From Virgibacillus dokdonensis (lineage in GTDB: Bacteria; Bacillota; Bacilli; Bacillales; Amphibacillaceae), in NCBI RefSeq assembly GCF_900166595.1, contig NZ_LT745763.1, positions 1,914,660 through 1,978,659 of the forward strand: DNA of 64,000 nt, in the 5' to 3' direction. A program made the position numbers and the translations under genes. Below the pieces are notes generated by a model. The model made no database searches and was not told where the DNA came from. It worked only from the letters and a program-made list of their open reading frames with translations. This document shows, one piece after another, positions 26,762 through 36,179 of the stretch (position 1 is its first letter; every line of letters starts with the position of its first letter).

Positions 26762-27387
26762 TAGAGAAATTAAAAGAATTTTTTCAAAAAGACGGAAAAA
26801 AACCACCTAAAAAATTGAGCTACATGATCATTTTAGCCTTAGTCAGTGTAATGTTGTTAATTATTGGTAATATCTTTTCAACTTCATCAGAAACAGATAT
26901 GGAAGAGCCGATCCAACAGCCAACGGAACAGGCAAGTGAACCGAATTCAAAAGAAACAGCATCTCCAAAGGAGGCAACAACGTCAAATATCGAAGAGCTG
27001 GAATCTGTTTATACAAAGGACTTACAAACATTGATAAATAAAATCCAAGGCGTTAGTGAAGCTGAAGTCATGGTCAATTTGGAATCTACAAGTATTAAAG
27101 TATATGAGAAAAACTTAATTAAAGGGCAACAGACTACAGAGGAAACGGATACGAATGGGGGAACGCGAGAAATTGAAGATGGAACGGAAGAAACACAAAC
27201 AGTGTTAGTAAGGCAAGGTGAAAAGGAAGTCCCTTTACTCATTCAAACGAAAAAGCCGGAAGTTAGAGGTGTATTTGTTGTAGCTAAGGGAGCTGATCAT
27301 GCCACAGTAAAAAAATGGATTGTTGAAGCTGTTTCCCGTGTCTTAGATGTGCCAACCCATCGAGTGTCTGTAATGCCAAAGAATTAG
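26758..27387 (+). CDS. spoIIIAG: Stage III sporulation ring protein SpoIIIAG
   Basis: About 209 residues. A single transmembrane helix (about 23-42) anchors a low-complexity acidic linker (residues about 45-75, rich in Glu, Ser, Thr and Pro) and a C-terminal ring-building domain (EAEVMVNLEST to VSRVLDVPTHRVSVMP). SpoIIIAG forms a large ring in the intermembrane space. gggaggg favours the TTG at 26758; the frame is open upstream to 26707 inside spoIIIAF. Confidence 0.93.
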   Translation: MIEKLKEFFQKDGKKPPKKLSYMIILALVSVMLLIIGNIFSTSSETDMEEPIQQPTEQASEPNSKETASPKEATTSNIEELESVYTKDLQTLINKIQGVSEAEVMVNLESTSIKVYEKNLIKGQQTTEETDTNGGTREIEDGTEETQTVLVRQGEKEVPLLIQTKKPEVRGVFVVAKGADHATVKKWIVEAVSRVLDVPTHRVSVMPKN

Positions 27388-27400
27388 GGGAGGAATTTAA

Positions 27401-27982
27401 ATGTTAAAAAAACAAACAGTGTGGCTATTAACTATGTTAAGTTTAATGATTTTATTAAGCGTCTATTATATGACTTCACCTGATAGTGAAGATTTAGCTT
27501 ATATCAATGATGGACAAGAAAATGCGCAGGAAGAAAAAGCGGTTCCTACTGATTCAGAAGCCAATGATGATGCCGAAGTAGAGGAGATTTCTAATGTAGG
27601 GCAAGATGAATTGTTTACGACAATTCGTATGGAGTTACAAGATAAACGTAACATGGAAAAAGAGAGATTAACCGACATCGTTGCTTCAAGCTCCGCTAGT
27701 TCTGCTGAAAAAGATGAAGCTTTACAAGAAATTGATGCAATTGAAGACTTGGCATCAAAAGAAAAGATTTTGGAAGAAACCATTGTAGCTTCTGCCAACT
27801 ACAAAGATGTACTTGTTCGATCTGAAGATGATAGTGTAACCGTACAAGTGAAGGTTGAAGAAAATCTTCCAAAATCAGAAGCTGTTTCCATTATTCAAAT
27901 GGTCAAAGATGAATTAGGAGATAAAAAAGTAAATGTATCGTTTCTGCCTTCTCAAGGAGAAACGGAAAAAGATACAGAATAG
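27401..27982 (+). CDS. spoIIIAH: Stage III sporulation protein SpoIIIAH
   Basis: This 193-residue protein has one N-terminal membrane anchor (residues 7-24), an acidic linker and a C-terminal YscJ/FliF-like ring domain that in B. subtilis binds forespore SpoIIQ across the intermembrane space. It is the last gene of the operon and is followed by a terminator. The ribosome site is ggggagg. Confidence 0.94.
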   Translation: MLKKQTVWLLTMLSLMILLSVYYMTSPDSEDLAYINDGQENAQEEKAVPTDSEANDDAEVEEISNVGQDELFTTIRMELQDKRNMEKERLTDIVASSSASSAEKDEALQEIDAIEDLASKEKILEETIVASANYKDVLVRSEDDSVTVQVKVEENLPKSEAVSIIQMVKDELGDKKVNVSFLPSQGETEKDTE

Positions 27983-27989
27983 ATGGTTG

Positions 27990-28015
27990 AAATCCGGGGG
28001 AGCCCGGATTTTTTT
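27990..28015 (+). terminator. Terminator of the spoIIIA operon
   Basis: The stem aaatccggg/cccggattt with a 4-nt loop is followed by ttttt. Confidence 0.92.
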
Positions 28016-28363
28016 ATGCTATAAAATGAAGGGTCATAGTTATATGAAAGCTACAGTCACTAAAGTACCCACATTTTCTTATTACTAATTGTGTCTTCTA
28101 TTAATAAGGAGCAAATTCAATATAAAAACGTTCTGTTAAGGTAGTTGCACTAGTAGTGAGTCCATCCTAGGGAGTAGGAATCGAACTGACGCGCGCTTTT
28201 CATTCGCTTTCCATTTTCAGTTTGTTATAATAAAAATACAAGCTATTTGTATGACATCTCTTCATAATATATCTTGAAGTTTGTTTATCATTTATCGTAA
28301 AATATTAACAGGAGTTATTAGTACCTAATAATAAGCTAGAAAATGAAGGGGTGCCTTGAATAT
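28016..28363 (+). promoter_or_regulatory. accBC upstream region
   Basis: This 348-bp gap has no gene. A tataat box lies at 28226-28231, a plausible -10 for accB with a poor -35. The stretch 28137-28195 (gtaggaatcgaactgacgcg within) is more GC-rich than its surroundings, but I cannot assign it. No known riboswitch pattern was seen. Confidence 0.35.
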
Positions 28364-28849
28364 ATGTTAAATGTACAAGAAATCCAGGAATTAATAAGGT
28401 TAATTGATCAAACGTCTATTGAAGAATTTAAGTATGAAACAAGCGGAGCTTCTATTTCATTAAAAAAATCTTCTACAACTGGACAAGTACAACCTAAAAA
28501 TATACCTGAAAAAAATGTATCTGAAACAGTAGCACAGATAGAATCAGAAAAAGCGAGTGCAGAAAATACACAAGATGCATCTTCCCAAAAAGAAAGCACA
28601 GTAGATTATGATCATGAAATTGTTTCACCTATGGTAGGAACATTTTATGCAGCTCCATCCCCAGAGAGAGAAAACTTTGTTTCAATAGGTAGTAAAGTTG
28701 ATAAGTCAAGCGTTGTTTGTATTGTTGAAGCAATGAAATTATTTAATGAAATTGAAGCAGAAGTTGAAGGTGAGATTGTCGAAATATTAGTAGAAAATGG
28801 TGAGTTGGTAGAATATGGTCAGCCGCTATTTCGAGTTAGTACAAAGTAA
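28364..28849 (+). CDS. accB: Acetyl-CoA carboxylase biotin carboxyl carrier protein
   Basis: This 161-residue protein has a helical N-terminus, a flexible Ser/Glu/Ala-rich linker (residues 35-82) and the C-terminal biotinyl domain with EAMKLFNE; Lys125 is the biotin site. It shuttles carboxybiotin between AccC and the AccAD carboxyltransferase in the first step of fatty acid synthesis. gaaggggtg (28345-28353) selects the ATG at 28364. It is cotranscribed with accC and yqhY. Confidence 0.96.
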   Translation: MLNVQEIQELIRLIDQTSIEEFKYETSGASISLKKSSTTGQVQPKNIPEKNVSETVAQIESEKASAENTQDASSQKESTVDYDHEIVSPMVGTFYAAPSPERENFVSIGSKVDKSSVVCIVEAMKLFNEIEAEVEGEIVEILVENGELVEYGQPLFRVSTK

Positions 28850-28862
28850 GGGGATGTAAAGT

Positions 28863-30224
28863 GTGATAAAAAAACTGCTGATCGCAAATAGAGGGGAAAT
28901 TGCTGTTCGAATTATTCGAGCTTGTAAAGAGATGGGTATTGAAACAGTAGCTGTATTCTCCCAGGCTGATAGTGAAGCTCTTCATGTGCAAATGGCTGAT
29001 GAAGCTTATTGTATTGGGCCAACTCAAAGCAAGGATAGCTACTTAAATTTTACCAATATCATGAGTATAGCAACGCTGACAGGTGTAGATGCTATTCATC
29101 CAGGCTATGGCTTTTTAGCAGAGAATGCCGATTTCGCTGAAATATGCCGTGCATGTAATATTACTTTTGTTGGTCCTACGCCTGAGGCCATTCAAAAAAT
29201 GGGAATAAAAGACGTAGCTAGGCAAACAATGGAAGCCGCTAATGTTCCTATTGTTCCAGGTTCAGATGGAATCATTCATGATGTAGAAGAAGCAAAAGAA
29301 ATTGCTAATCAGATCGGTTATCCAATCATCATTAAAGCAACTGCTGGCGGTGGCGGGAAAGGAATACGAGTAGCGCGAACCGAGGAAGAATTAACGAAAG
29401 GGGTAGAGATAACTCAAAAAGAAGCAGAGACTTCTTTTGGTAATGCGGGTGTTTATCTCGAAAAGTATATTGAGGATTTCCGACATGTGGAAATCCAAGT
29501 TTTAGCTGATAAACATGGGAATGTTATCCATCTTGGTGAACGAGATTGTTCCATTCAACGTAGGTTGCAAAAACTTGTAGAAGAAGCGCCATCTCCAGCA
29601 ATCACTCCAGAAATCCGGGAAAAAATGGGAGAAGCTTCCGTCAAAGCTGCAAAAGCTGTAGGCTATGAAGGCGCTGGAACTATTGAATATATTTTTGATC
29701 GTAAAACACATCAATTTTATTTCATGGAGATGAATACACGTATACAAGTCGAGCACCCTGTGACAGAATTAATTACTGGTATTGATTTAATAAAAGAACA
29801 GATCAAGATTGCTGATAACGAAGTATTAGCATATTCTCAGTCTGACATTTCTTTTAACGGATGGGCTATAGAATGTCGTATTAATGCTGAAAATCCCTTT
29901 AAGAATTTTATGCCTTCAGCTGGAAAGGTTGATATGTATTTGCCACCTGGAGGTCTAGGGGTCCGAGTAGATGCTGCTGTTTACCCAGAGTATCGAATAC
30001 CTCCTTATTATGATTCAATGATTGCGAAACTGATAACGTACGGTAAAACTAGAGAAGAAGCAATTCATCGAATGAAAAGAGCTTTGGATGAGTTTATTGT
30101 TGAAGGCGTGCATACGACAATACCATTTCACCATAAAATTATGGAGCATCCCGTTTTTATAAATGGTGACTTTAATACAAAATTTCTTGAAGAAAACCCT
30201 ATAACGCAAGACGAAGATGAATAA
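28863..30224 (+). CDS. accC: Acetyl-CoA carboxylase biotin carboxylase subunit
   Basis: A 453-residue ATP-grasp enzyme that carboxylates biotin on AccB using ATP and bicarbonate. It shows KLLIANRGEIAVRIIRA at the N-terminus, the glycine-rich ATP lid TAGGGGKGIRV near residue 163, and the catalytic EMNTRIQVEHPVTE block. It starts with GTG 13 bp after accB, and its 3' end overlaps the ribosome site of yqhY. Confidence 0.97.
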   Translation: MIKKLLIANRGEIAVRIIRACKEMGIETVAVFSQADSEALHVQMADEAYCIGPTQSKDSYLNFTNIMSIATLTGVDAIHPGYGFLAENADFAEICRACNITFVGPTPEAIQKMGIKDVARQTMEAANVPIVPGSDGIIHDVEEAKEIANQIGYPIIIKATAGGGGKGIRVARTEEELTKGVEITQKEAETSFGNAGVYLEKYIEDFRHVEIQVLADKHGNVIHLGERDCSIQRRLQKLVEEAPSPAITPEIREKMGEASVKAAKAVGYEGAGTIEYIFDRKTHQFYFMEMNTRIQVEHPVTELITGIDLIKEQIKIADNEVLAYSQSDISFNGWAIECRINAENPFKNFMPSAGKVDMYLPPGGLGVRVDAAVYPEYRIPPYYDSMIAKLITYGKTREEAIHRMKRALDEFIVEGVHTTIPFHHKIMEHPVFINGDFNTKFLEENPITQDEDE

Positions 30225-30237
30225 AGGAGTTGAGTGT

Positions 30238-30636
30238 ATGAGTGAACAACCGTTATTAAACGTAAGTGATGACAGTTTAGGTAAGGTCGAGATTGCGCCA
30301 GAAGTCATTGAAGTTATTACTGGTTTAGCTGCTTCAGAAATAGACGGACTTTACGCAATGCGAGGAAATTTTGCCTCTGGCGTAGCTGAGCGGTTTGGTA
30401 AAAAGGCGCATAGTAAAGGGGTAAAAGTAGAATTAACAGAGAACGGAATTGTCATTGATCTGTATGTCATTTTACAATTTGGTGTATCTATTCCACATGT
30501 GGCACAGTTGTTACAAACAAATATTAGACAAACTTTGAAAAATATGACTGCGTTAGAAATTGATGAAATCAATGTTCACGTTGTTGGCATTCAAATGGAT
30601 TATCCAGAAGAAGCAACAGAAAAAACGAACAGTTAA
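30238..30636 (+). CDS. yqhY: Asp23/Gls24 family protein YqhY
   Basis: This 132-residue DUF322 (Asp23) protein contains GKVEIAPEVIEVITGLAASEIDGLYAM. Linkage to accBC is conserved in Bacillus, where its loss is reported to perturb acetyl-CoA carboxylase control and lipid synthesis. It is soluble, with no membrane segment. The ATG at 30238 follows aaggagt; the upstream in-frame codons lie within accC. A strong terminator follows. Confidence 0.92.
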   Translation: MSEQPLLNVSDDSLGKVEIAPEVIEVITGLAASEIDGLYAMRGNFASGVAERFGKKAHSKGVKVELTENGIVIDLYVILQFGVSIPHVAQLLQTNIRQTLKNMTALEIDEINVHVVGIQMDYPEEATEKTNS

Positions 30637-30662
30637 ATCTTTTTTGTAGCAATAATTTTATT

Positions 30663-30706
30663 AAAACGCCCTTCATGAAAAAATATGTTCTCATGAAGGG
30701 CGTTTT
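30663..30706 (+). terminator. Terminator of accBC-yqhY
   Basis: The stem aaaacgcccttcatga/tcatgaagggcgtttt with a short loop is followed by ttctt; the arms are perfect. Confidence 0.93.
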
Positions 30707-30715
30707 TCTTCTGCT

Positions 30716-30795
30716 ATAGGAAAGTATAAAATTTAAAAGGTTTATAGTATAATTTCGCCAGAAAAACTTGGCGATACTCCAAGATATTTCTAATC
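30716..30795 (+). repeat. Repeat family B, copy 5
   Basis: The copy reads ataggaaagtataaaattta, aaaggtttatagtataattt and aaacttggcgatactccaag before atatttcta. The hairpin sequence differs from other copies (cttgg/ccaag instead of cttggc/gccagg) but still pairs, a covariation-like change. Confidence 0.75.
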
Positions 30796-31049
30796 GTAGT
30801 GTTCCAATATTTGGTTCGTAAAAAATAAAATCTTTAAAAAATAATATAGTTAAGAAGTGACGTAATCCTGTTTTTCGCAAGAAGATGGATTAATTACTTT
30901 CAGACAAATGTTTGACAATATTTTAGCTCTTCCAATAGAGTTTTGTTGTATGATTCATTTTGGATGTAGCAATTAAAGGTTGATTGTAGCGTTGCTATTG
31001 GAATCGTGTTATGATTTTGGGAGAGATGAACTAAAGGAGTTAGTAAGGA

Positions 31050-31430
31050 ATGAATAGACATGAAGCTAGAAAGAAGGCATTGCAAATCATATTTTCTATT
31101 GACATTCATGAAATGCAATCCATTCATGAAATGGAACATTTGGATGAACAAGTAAGAAAGGATGCCTTTTTAAATCTACTTGTAAACGGAGTAATAAACT
31201 ATAAGGTAGAAATCGATCAAATCATTAGTGAGAAACTAGAGAATTGGAGCTTAGAAAGGATTGCGTCTGTTGAAAAAGCAATTTTGCGGATTGCAGTTTT
31301 TGAAATACGCTACGTAGAAGATATTCCTGTAAGTGTTTCTATTAATGAAGCCATTGAGTTAGCAAATACGTTTGGAGATGAAAAATCTGGTAAATTTATT
31401 AATGGTGTATTATCACGCATTAGTGATTAA
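31050..31430 (+). CDS. nusB: Transcription antitermination factor NusB
   Basis: A 126-residue all-helical RNA-binding protein with conserved N-terminal arginine patch (NRHEARKKALQIIFSID) and C-terminal signature VSINEAIELANTFGDEKSGKFINGVL. With NusE it binds boxA RNA in rRNA leaders. It starts the nusB-folD-xseA-xseB-ispA run, after a gap of about 250 bp from yqhY that holds a family B repeat. Confidence 0.95.
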   Translation: MNRHEARKKALQIIFSIDIHEMQSIHEMEHLDEQVRKDAFLNLLVNGVINYKVEIDQIISEKLENWSLERIASVEKAILRIAVFEIRYVEDIPVSVSINEAIELANTFGDEKSGKFINGVLSRISD

Positions 31431-31574
31431 TGATCACCAAGTATTATAAACACCCAAAATTAGGTCAGTATTTGTTATAGTAGGAAAATGGTTCAGATGA
31501 TTCGTAAATTTATTCTTGTTTGATCAGTAATAAAGCGGTTTTTATGAAAGTTTAAATTGAAGGGGGTACTTGCA

Positions 31575-32435
31575 TTGTCTGCAGAAATTATTAACGGGAA
31601 AAATTTGTCATTAGCTTTAAAGGAAGAAATGAAAAAGGAAGTAGATGCGTTGAAGATAGATGGTATTCATCCTCAACTCACTGTTATCCTTGTTGGAGAT
31701 CACCCTGCATCTAGATCCTATGTGAATGGAAAGGAAAAAGCTTGTGGTGAAACGGGAATAGGCTCACATATTATTGAATTACCAAAAACAGTTAGCGAAT
31801 CAGATCTTTTGAAGGGAATACATAGGCTAAACGATGATGCAAATGTACATGGGATACTTGTTCAGTTACCATTACCGGTTCATATCAATGAACAAAAGGT
31901 GATTGAAACTATATCTCCTGAAAAAGATGTAGATGGCTTTCATCCAATTAACATTGGTAGAATGATGACAGGAATGGATACATATTTGTCATGTACACCA
32001 TACGGAATTATAACGATGCTTCGCTCAAAAAATATTTCTATAGCAGGAAAACACGCGGTTGTTATAGGAAGGAGTAATATTGTTGGAAAGCCAGTGGCAC
32101 AACTGTTGATAAACGAAAACGCCACAGTAACTACTTGTCATTCTAAAACAGAAAACCTGAAGCAATTTACACGAATCGCTGATATCCTTGTTGTTGCTGT
32201 AGGAAAAGCGAATATTATTGATGCTAGTTATGTTAAAGAAGGGGCTACCGTGATTGATGTAGGGATGAATCGTTTAGAGAACGGAAAATTAACCGGTGAT
32301 GTAGATTTTGACTCTGTACAAGAAAAGGCATCATTTATAACTCCTGTTCCTCGTGGAGTAGGTCCTATGACGATCACTATGCTTTTAAAGAACACGATTA
32401 AAGCAGCAAGAAGGTTGGAGAACCGTGAAGGATAA
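31575..32435 (+). CDS. folD: Bifunctional methylene-THF dehydrogenase / methenyl-THF cyclohydrolase
   Basis: A 286-residue cytosolic enzyme of one-carbon metabolism. Conserved motifs include GDHPASRSYVNGKEKACGETGI with the catalytic lysine, VQLPLP, PEKDVDGFHPINIGRM, the Rossmann VIGRSNIVGKPVAQLL and TPVPRGVGPMTI. The Shine-Dalgarno gaaggggg lies between an in-frame TTG at 31557 and the TTG at 31575, so the latter is the start. It overlaps xseA by 11 bp. Its product connects to glycine-derived one-carbon units from the gcv operon. Confidence 0.95.
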   Translation: MSAEIINGKNLSLALKEEMKKEVDALKIDGIHPQLTVILVGDHPASRSYVNGKEKACGETGIGSHIIELPKTVSESDLLKGIHRLNDDANVHGILVQLPLPVHINEQKVIETISPEKDVDGFHPINIGRMMTGMDTYLSCTPYGIITMLRSKNISIAGKHAVVIGRSNIVGKPVAQLLINENATVTTCHSKTENLKQFTRIADILVVAVGKANIIDASYVKEGATVIDVGMNRLENGKLTGDVDFDSVQEKASFITPVPRGVGPMTITMLLKNTIKAARRLENREG

Positions 32436-33777
32436 TTATCTAACTGTTACGGCATTAACTAGATATATTAAACGCAAGATGGATGTGGATCCTCATTTAC
32501 GCCAAGTATGGCTTCGAGGTGAGATTTCGAACTTTAAACATCATTCTAGAGGACATATGTATTTAACAATTAAAGATGATCGATCACGAATTCAAGCAGT
32601 AATGTTTGCAGGCAATAATCGCTCGTTAAAATTCCAACCTGAAAATGGAATGAATGTTTTAATTAAGGGAGAAATTAGTGTTTTTGAAGCATATGGGCAA
32701 TATCAACTATATATTCAACAAATGGAACCAGACGGCATTGGCGCGCTGTATGTTGCTTTTGAGCAATTAAAAGAGAAGTTGGAGAAACAAGGATACTTTG
32801 ATCATTATGTCAAAAAAAATATCCCGCCATTACCAAAAAATATTGGTATTATTACGTCGCCAACAGGAGCAGCTGTAAGGGATATTATTACAACCATTAA
32901 ACGACGCTATCCTATTGTTGAGTTAACGGTCATTCCAGCATTAGTTCAAGGAGAAGCAGCTGCTCGATCCATTAAACAGGCCATTGAAATTGCCAATCAA
33001 AAGGGAGACTTTGACCTGTTAATTGTTGGAAGAGGCGGCGGATCGATTGAAGAGCTTTGGAGTTTTAATGAAGAAATAGTGGCGAAAGCTATTTTTCATT
33101 CTAACATTCCTATCATTTCTGCGGTTGGGCACGAGACGGATACGACAATAAGTGATTTTGTAGCTGATTTACGAGCCCCAACCCCTACGGCTGCTGCAGA
33201 AATTGCTGTACCGTCGAGTCAAGATCTTAAAGATAAGATTGCTACACTAAAACGCATGGCGACGAAAGATATGCAAGAAAAATGGAAACAACAGCAAAAA
33301 CACCTTTTTAGACTTAAACAGTCATATGCTTTTCGCTACCCTTATCAGTTGCTGAAACAAAAAGAACAAGAATTAGATGGGAAAATAGAGCAATTACAAA
33401 AAGCGATGTTACATACGAAGGAAGCAAGTAATAAGTCCTACGAGCACTTATGGGCTCGGTTCACCGTTCAACATCCTGGAAAACAAGTAGAAAGAGGAAA
33501 ACAACAGCTTCAACAATTAGTGAAACAACAATATATGGTGATGAAACAACTACATACAGACAAGGTAAAAAAACTTCATAATGAAATGGATAAATTAAGC
33601 TTGCTTAATCCATTAGCAATAATGAAGAGGGGATTTTCTATTCCTTATACAAGTGCAGGACAGATTATTAAGTCTGTGCATGCTGTTGAACGGGAGGATG
33701 CGATTTCTTTACGTTTAGCAGATGGACTTTTAAAGTGTAAAGTTATAGAAACAAAGGAGGAGAGTCAAAATGACTGA
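32425..33777 (+). CDS. xseA: Exodeoxyribonuclease VII large subunit
   Basis: A 450-residue enzyme with N-terminal OB fold ([24 protein letters not shown], residues 27-50) and the Exonuc_VII_L catalytic core with [29 protein letters not shown] and [29 protein letters not shown] long helical segment (about 280-390) carries the small-subunit binding region. It degrades single-stranded DNA to acid-soluble oligomers. It starts with GTG overlapping folD and overlaps xseB by 8 bp. Confidence 0.96.
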   Translation: MKDNYLTVTALTRYIKRKMDVDPHLRQVWLRGEISNFKHHSRGHMYLTIKDDRSRIQAVMFAGNNRSLKFQPENGMNVLIKGEISVFEAYGQYQLYIQQMEPDGIGALYVAFEQLKEKLEKQGYFDHYVKKNIPPLPKNIGIITSPTGAAVRDIITTIKRRYPIVELTVIPALVQGEAAARSIKQAIEIANQKGDFDLLIVGRGGGSIEELWSFNEEIVAKAIFHSNIPIISAVGHETDTTISDFVADLRAPTPTAAAEIAVPSSQDLKDKIATLKRMATKDMQEKWKQQQKHLFRLKQSYAFRYPYQLLKQKEQELDGKIEQLQKAMLHTKEASNKSYEHLWARFTVQHPGKQVERGKQQLQQLVKQQYMVMKQLHTDKVKKLHNEMDKLSLLNPLAIMKRGFSIPYTSAGQIIKSVHAVEREDAISLRLADGLLKCKVIETKEESQND

Positions 33778-34000
33778 GGAAGAATTATCATTTGAAGAAG
33801 CGATGCAACAGTTAGAGGAAGTTGTAGAAAAGCTGGAAACAGGAGACGTTCCATTAGAAAAGGCAATCAGCTACTATCAAGATGGCATGAAGCTGTCGAA
33901 ACTTTGTACGGATAAGTTAAACCAAGTAGAAGAAAAAATGACCAAAATTATGAACGAACAGGGAGAATTAGAAGGATTCCCACTTCAGGAGGAAGAATAA
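33770..34000 (+). CDS. xseB: Exodeoxyribonuclease VII small subunit
   Basis: A 76-residue helical protein with the family pattern [41 protein letters not shown]. It coats the helical arms of XseA. It overlaps xseA by 8 bp and ends 2 bp before ispA, so expression is coupled. Confidence 0.95.
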   Translation: MTEEELSFEEAMQQLEEVVEKLETGDVPLEKAISYYQDGMKLSKLCTDKLNQVEEKMTKIMNEQGELEGFPLQEEE

Positions 34001-34002
34001 AC

Positions 34003-34887
34003 GTGGAACGAAAAATGGAGATGTATTTAGAGGAAAAAAAACAATTCATAGACAGTGCTTTAAAAAAGTATATGCAAGCTTTACAAGTTCCTCCTGCATT
34101 AAAGCAGTCAATGACTTATTCAGTAGAAGCTGGCGGTAAACGATTAAGACCAATATTATTACTTGCAAGCTATGAAGCGTTTCAAAAGGATATAACTGTA
34201 GCTTTAAGTTCCGCTGCAGCACTGGAAATGATTCATACTTATTCATTAATTCATGACGATTTACCCGCAATGGATGATGATGATTATCGTAGAGGTAAAC
34301 TAACCAATCATAAAGCTTTTAGTGAAGCTACAGCTGTATTAGCTGGAGATGCTTTGTTGACTTACAGCTTTGAAATAATAAGTAAAGATGACAAACTTAC
34401 AGCTGCCCAAAAAGCAGAATTAATAGCGCTATTAGCTGAAGCAAGTGGCCCAAAAGGGATGGTCGCTGGACAGATTTTAGATATGGAAGCAGAAGATCGA
34501 GCGATTACTTTACAAGAGCTTGAACGTGTACATACTTTAAAAACAGGTGAGTTACTTCGCTACGCTGTCCATGCAGGAGCATACCTAGGAGGGGCTACAG
34601 AGAAGCAATTGCACGAATTACAACTTTTTGCTTCTTATTTAGGACTTATTTTTCAAGTTCAAGATGATATATTGGATGTTACTGGTGATGAAGTAAAGCT
34701 AGGTAAACCGGTAGGTAGTGATGCGCTTAATTTAAAGAGTACGTATCCAAAATTGCTTGGTATAAATGGTGCTATTGAGAAAAAAGAACAATATCTTCTT
34801 AAAGCAAAAGAATCTCTGCAAGCTGCAGGCGTAGAAAATTCTAATCTGATGGATTTAGCCATTTATTTTGGCCAAAGAGATTATTAA
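34003..34887 (+). CDS. ispA: Geranyl/farnesyl diphosphate synthase
   Basis: A 294-residue all-helical prenyltransferase with first Asp-rich motif DDLPAMDDDDYRRGK (near residue 85) and second Asp-rich motif QVQDDILD (near 220), both binding Mg-diphosphate. The substrate-anchoring GGKRLRP is near residue 45. It makes C10/C15 diphosphates for undecaprenol and quinones. It starts with GTG after caggagg. The OLE RNA begins about 45 bp downstream, in the same direction, so ispA transcription may feed into it. Confidence 0.95.
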   Translation: MERKMEMYLEEKKQFIDSALKKYMQALQVPPALKQSMTYSVEAGGKRLRPILLLASYEAFQKDITVALSSAAALEMIHTYSLIHDDLPAMDDDDYRRGKLTNHKAFSEATAVLAGDALLTYSFEIISKDDKLTAAQKAELIALLAEASGPKGMVAGQILDMEAEDRAITLQELERVHTLKTGELLRYAVHAGAYLGGATEKQLHELQLFASYLGLIFQVQDDILDVTGDEVKLGKPVGSDALNLKSTYPKLLGINGAIEKKEQYLLKAKESLQAAGVENSNLMDLAIYFGQRDY

Positions 34888-34929
34888 CCCATAGTTTTTT
34901 TCTAAAATATATGATATAATTTATGTAGA

Positions 34930-35540
34930 ATAAGGAATGGTGCAGTATTCTAGTCAGTTCTCCGCACCTGAAGGCGAGCCTAAAAATTCGCCAAAGGGCA
35001 CATCGATGAAGTTCCTTGTGCAGGCTTGAGGCGCCCAGCTTTGGGTCTGTGCTGGGAGTTAAGGTTATCGGGCGATCCACAAAGGCATGTGGGCGTTGAC
35101 CCGATTTCCGCGGAGGCCCATCTCTGTAGTAACAGCTAAGCCTAGTTGTCATTATGGAATGGGGTATGAACCTGCAGTAGACGGTAAGGGACACCTGATA
35201 TGCAGCGTAGCCTGCCTTGAGTGGTGACTGAGGGGATTAGGGCAATAAAACATGAAATTAGGTGGCCACTAATTTTATGTTGTAATCTCTATGAAATCAG
35301 CACTGCAAAAGAGGCTAGGGGACGGTTAAGAACTGCTGAGGAAATCTCCTAGACTGTTCATTCGACATTTAAAAGGGATTATAGTGTGGACTAAGTGGTA
35401 ATCCAGTCTAGCTCTTGGTGACAAAGCTAAGATGGTTTTAAAGGGGAACCGCCTTTGTGGCAACACGGGGTAACCATTTGGGAAAACCTACTGGACCTAA
35501 GCCGCAGTTTTTACCTTTTAAATGACCATTCCTGTTATAC
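34930..35540 (+). ncRNA. ole: OLE RNA (ornate large extremophilic RNA)
   Basis: A protein-free block of about 610 nt is markedly more GC-rich and structured than its surroundings. Its ends pair: ggaatggt (34934-34941) with accattcc (35525-35532). An internal perfect hairpin aaattag/ctaattt lies at 35255-35275. The size, the ispA-side location and the oapA gene 45 bp downstream are the diagnostic context of OLE RNA, one of the largest bacterial structured RNAs. It forms a membrane-associated ribonucleoprotein with OapA and affects tolerance to cold, alcohols and Mg stress in Bacillus halodurans. A tataat (34915-34920) just upstream may give it its own promoter. Identification is from context and memory of the family, not from a covariance-model search. 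Confidence 0.92.
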
Positions 35541-35584
35541 ATAGTATAAAATAATGTACAAGTATTAAAATAATGAGGTATGAA

Positions 35585-36160
35585 ATGAAATCACATGTAA
35601 AACGATCGATTAATTTTAGTTTAACTATTGCCGTTATCACTTTTGTGTTAGCGGCTATTTTTTCAGTTATATCTTCTTCAATATTAAGTGGTGTTGCCTG
35701 GTTTATCGGACTTTTTATTGTATTTGTTATCGTTTTCGTTGGTGTTGTTTTTGATATGTTAGGTATAGCATCGACAGCAGCTAATGAGGCTCCATTCCAT
35801 GCAATGGCTTCAGAAAAAGTAACTGGGGCAAAAGAAGCAGTGATTATTATTAGAAATGCCGATCGATTCGCCAGTTTTTGTAATGATGTTATTGGTGATA
35901 TTTCTGGAATTGTAAGTGGAACTGCTTCAGCAATTGTAGTACTGCAAATGGCTAATCTTTTAGGTCATGGCGAGGGTTCTTCCGTTCAAATTATCATTTC
36001 TGTAGTGCTAACAAGTATTGTCGCAGCCCTTACAGTTGGTGGAAAAGCAATGGGCAAATTTTTTGCCATTAATGCTTCAACAAAAATCATTTTTTTTGCA
36101 GGAAAAGTCATTTCCATTATGGAAAATAAACTTAAAATAAGTGTACTACCTAAAAATTAA
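35585..36160 (+). CDS. oapA: OLE-associated membrane protein OapA
   Basis: A 191-residue integral membrane protein with predicted helices at about residues 11-33, 36-58, 99-123 and 129-160. A conserved loop between helices 2 and 3 (DMLGIASTAANEAPFHAMASEKVTGAKEA) has the composition expected of OapA. OapA anchors OLE RNA to the cell membrane. The loop is faintly reminiscent of DUF21/CNNM-type membrane domains, a low-confidence comparison. aggt suggests the ATG at 35585; an in-frame ATG at 35573 gives four extra residues. It is 19 bp ahead of tlyA, so the two are probably cotranscribed. Confidence 0.88.
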   Translation: MKSHVKRSINFSLTIAVITFVLAAIFSVISSSILSGVAWFIGLFIVFVIVFVGVVFDMLGIASTAANEAPFHAMASEKVTGAKEAVIIIRNADRFASFCNDVIGDISGIVSGTASAIVVLQMANLLGHGEGSSVQIIISVVLTSIVAALTVGGKAMGKFFAINASTKIIFFAGKVISIMENKLKISVLPKN

Positions 36161-36179
36161 TAAAAGGGAATTTGCCTGT

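Noticed and set aside
14788..30795. CRISPR array, considered because of the short repeats
   Set aside because: The family B copies are isolated, kilobases apart, with no spacers or cas genes.
34841..35194. 117-codon minus-strand open frame across the ispA end and the 5' part of the OLE region
   Set aside because: It has no ribosome site, overlaps ispA antisense and lies in structured RNA; its arginine/proline-rich product is typical of a chance frame.
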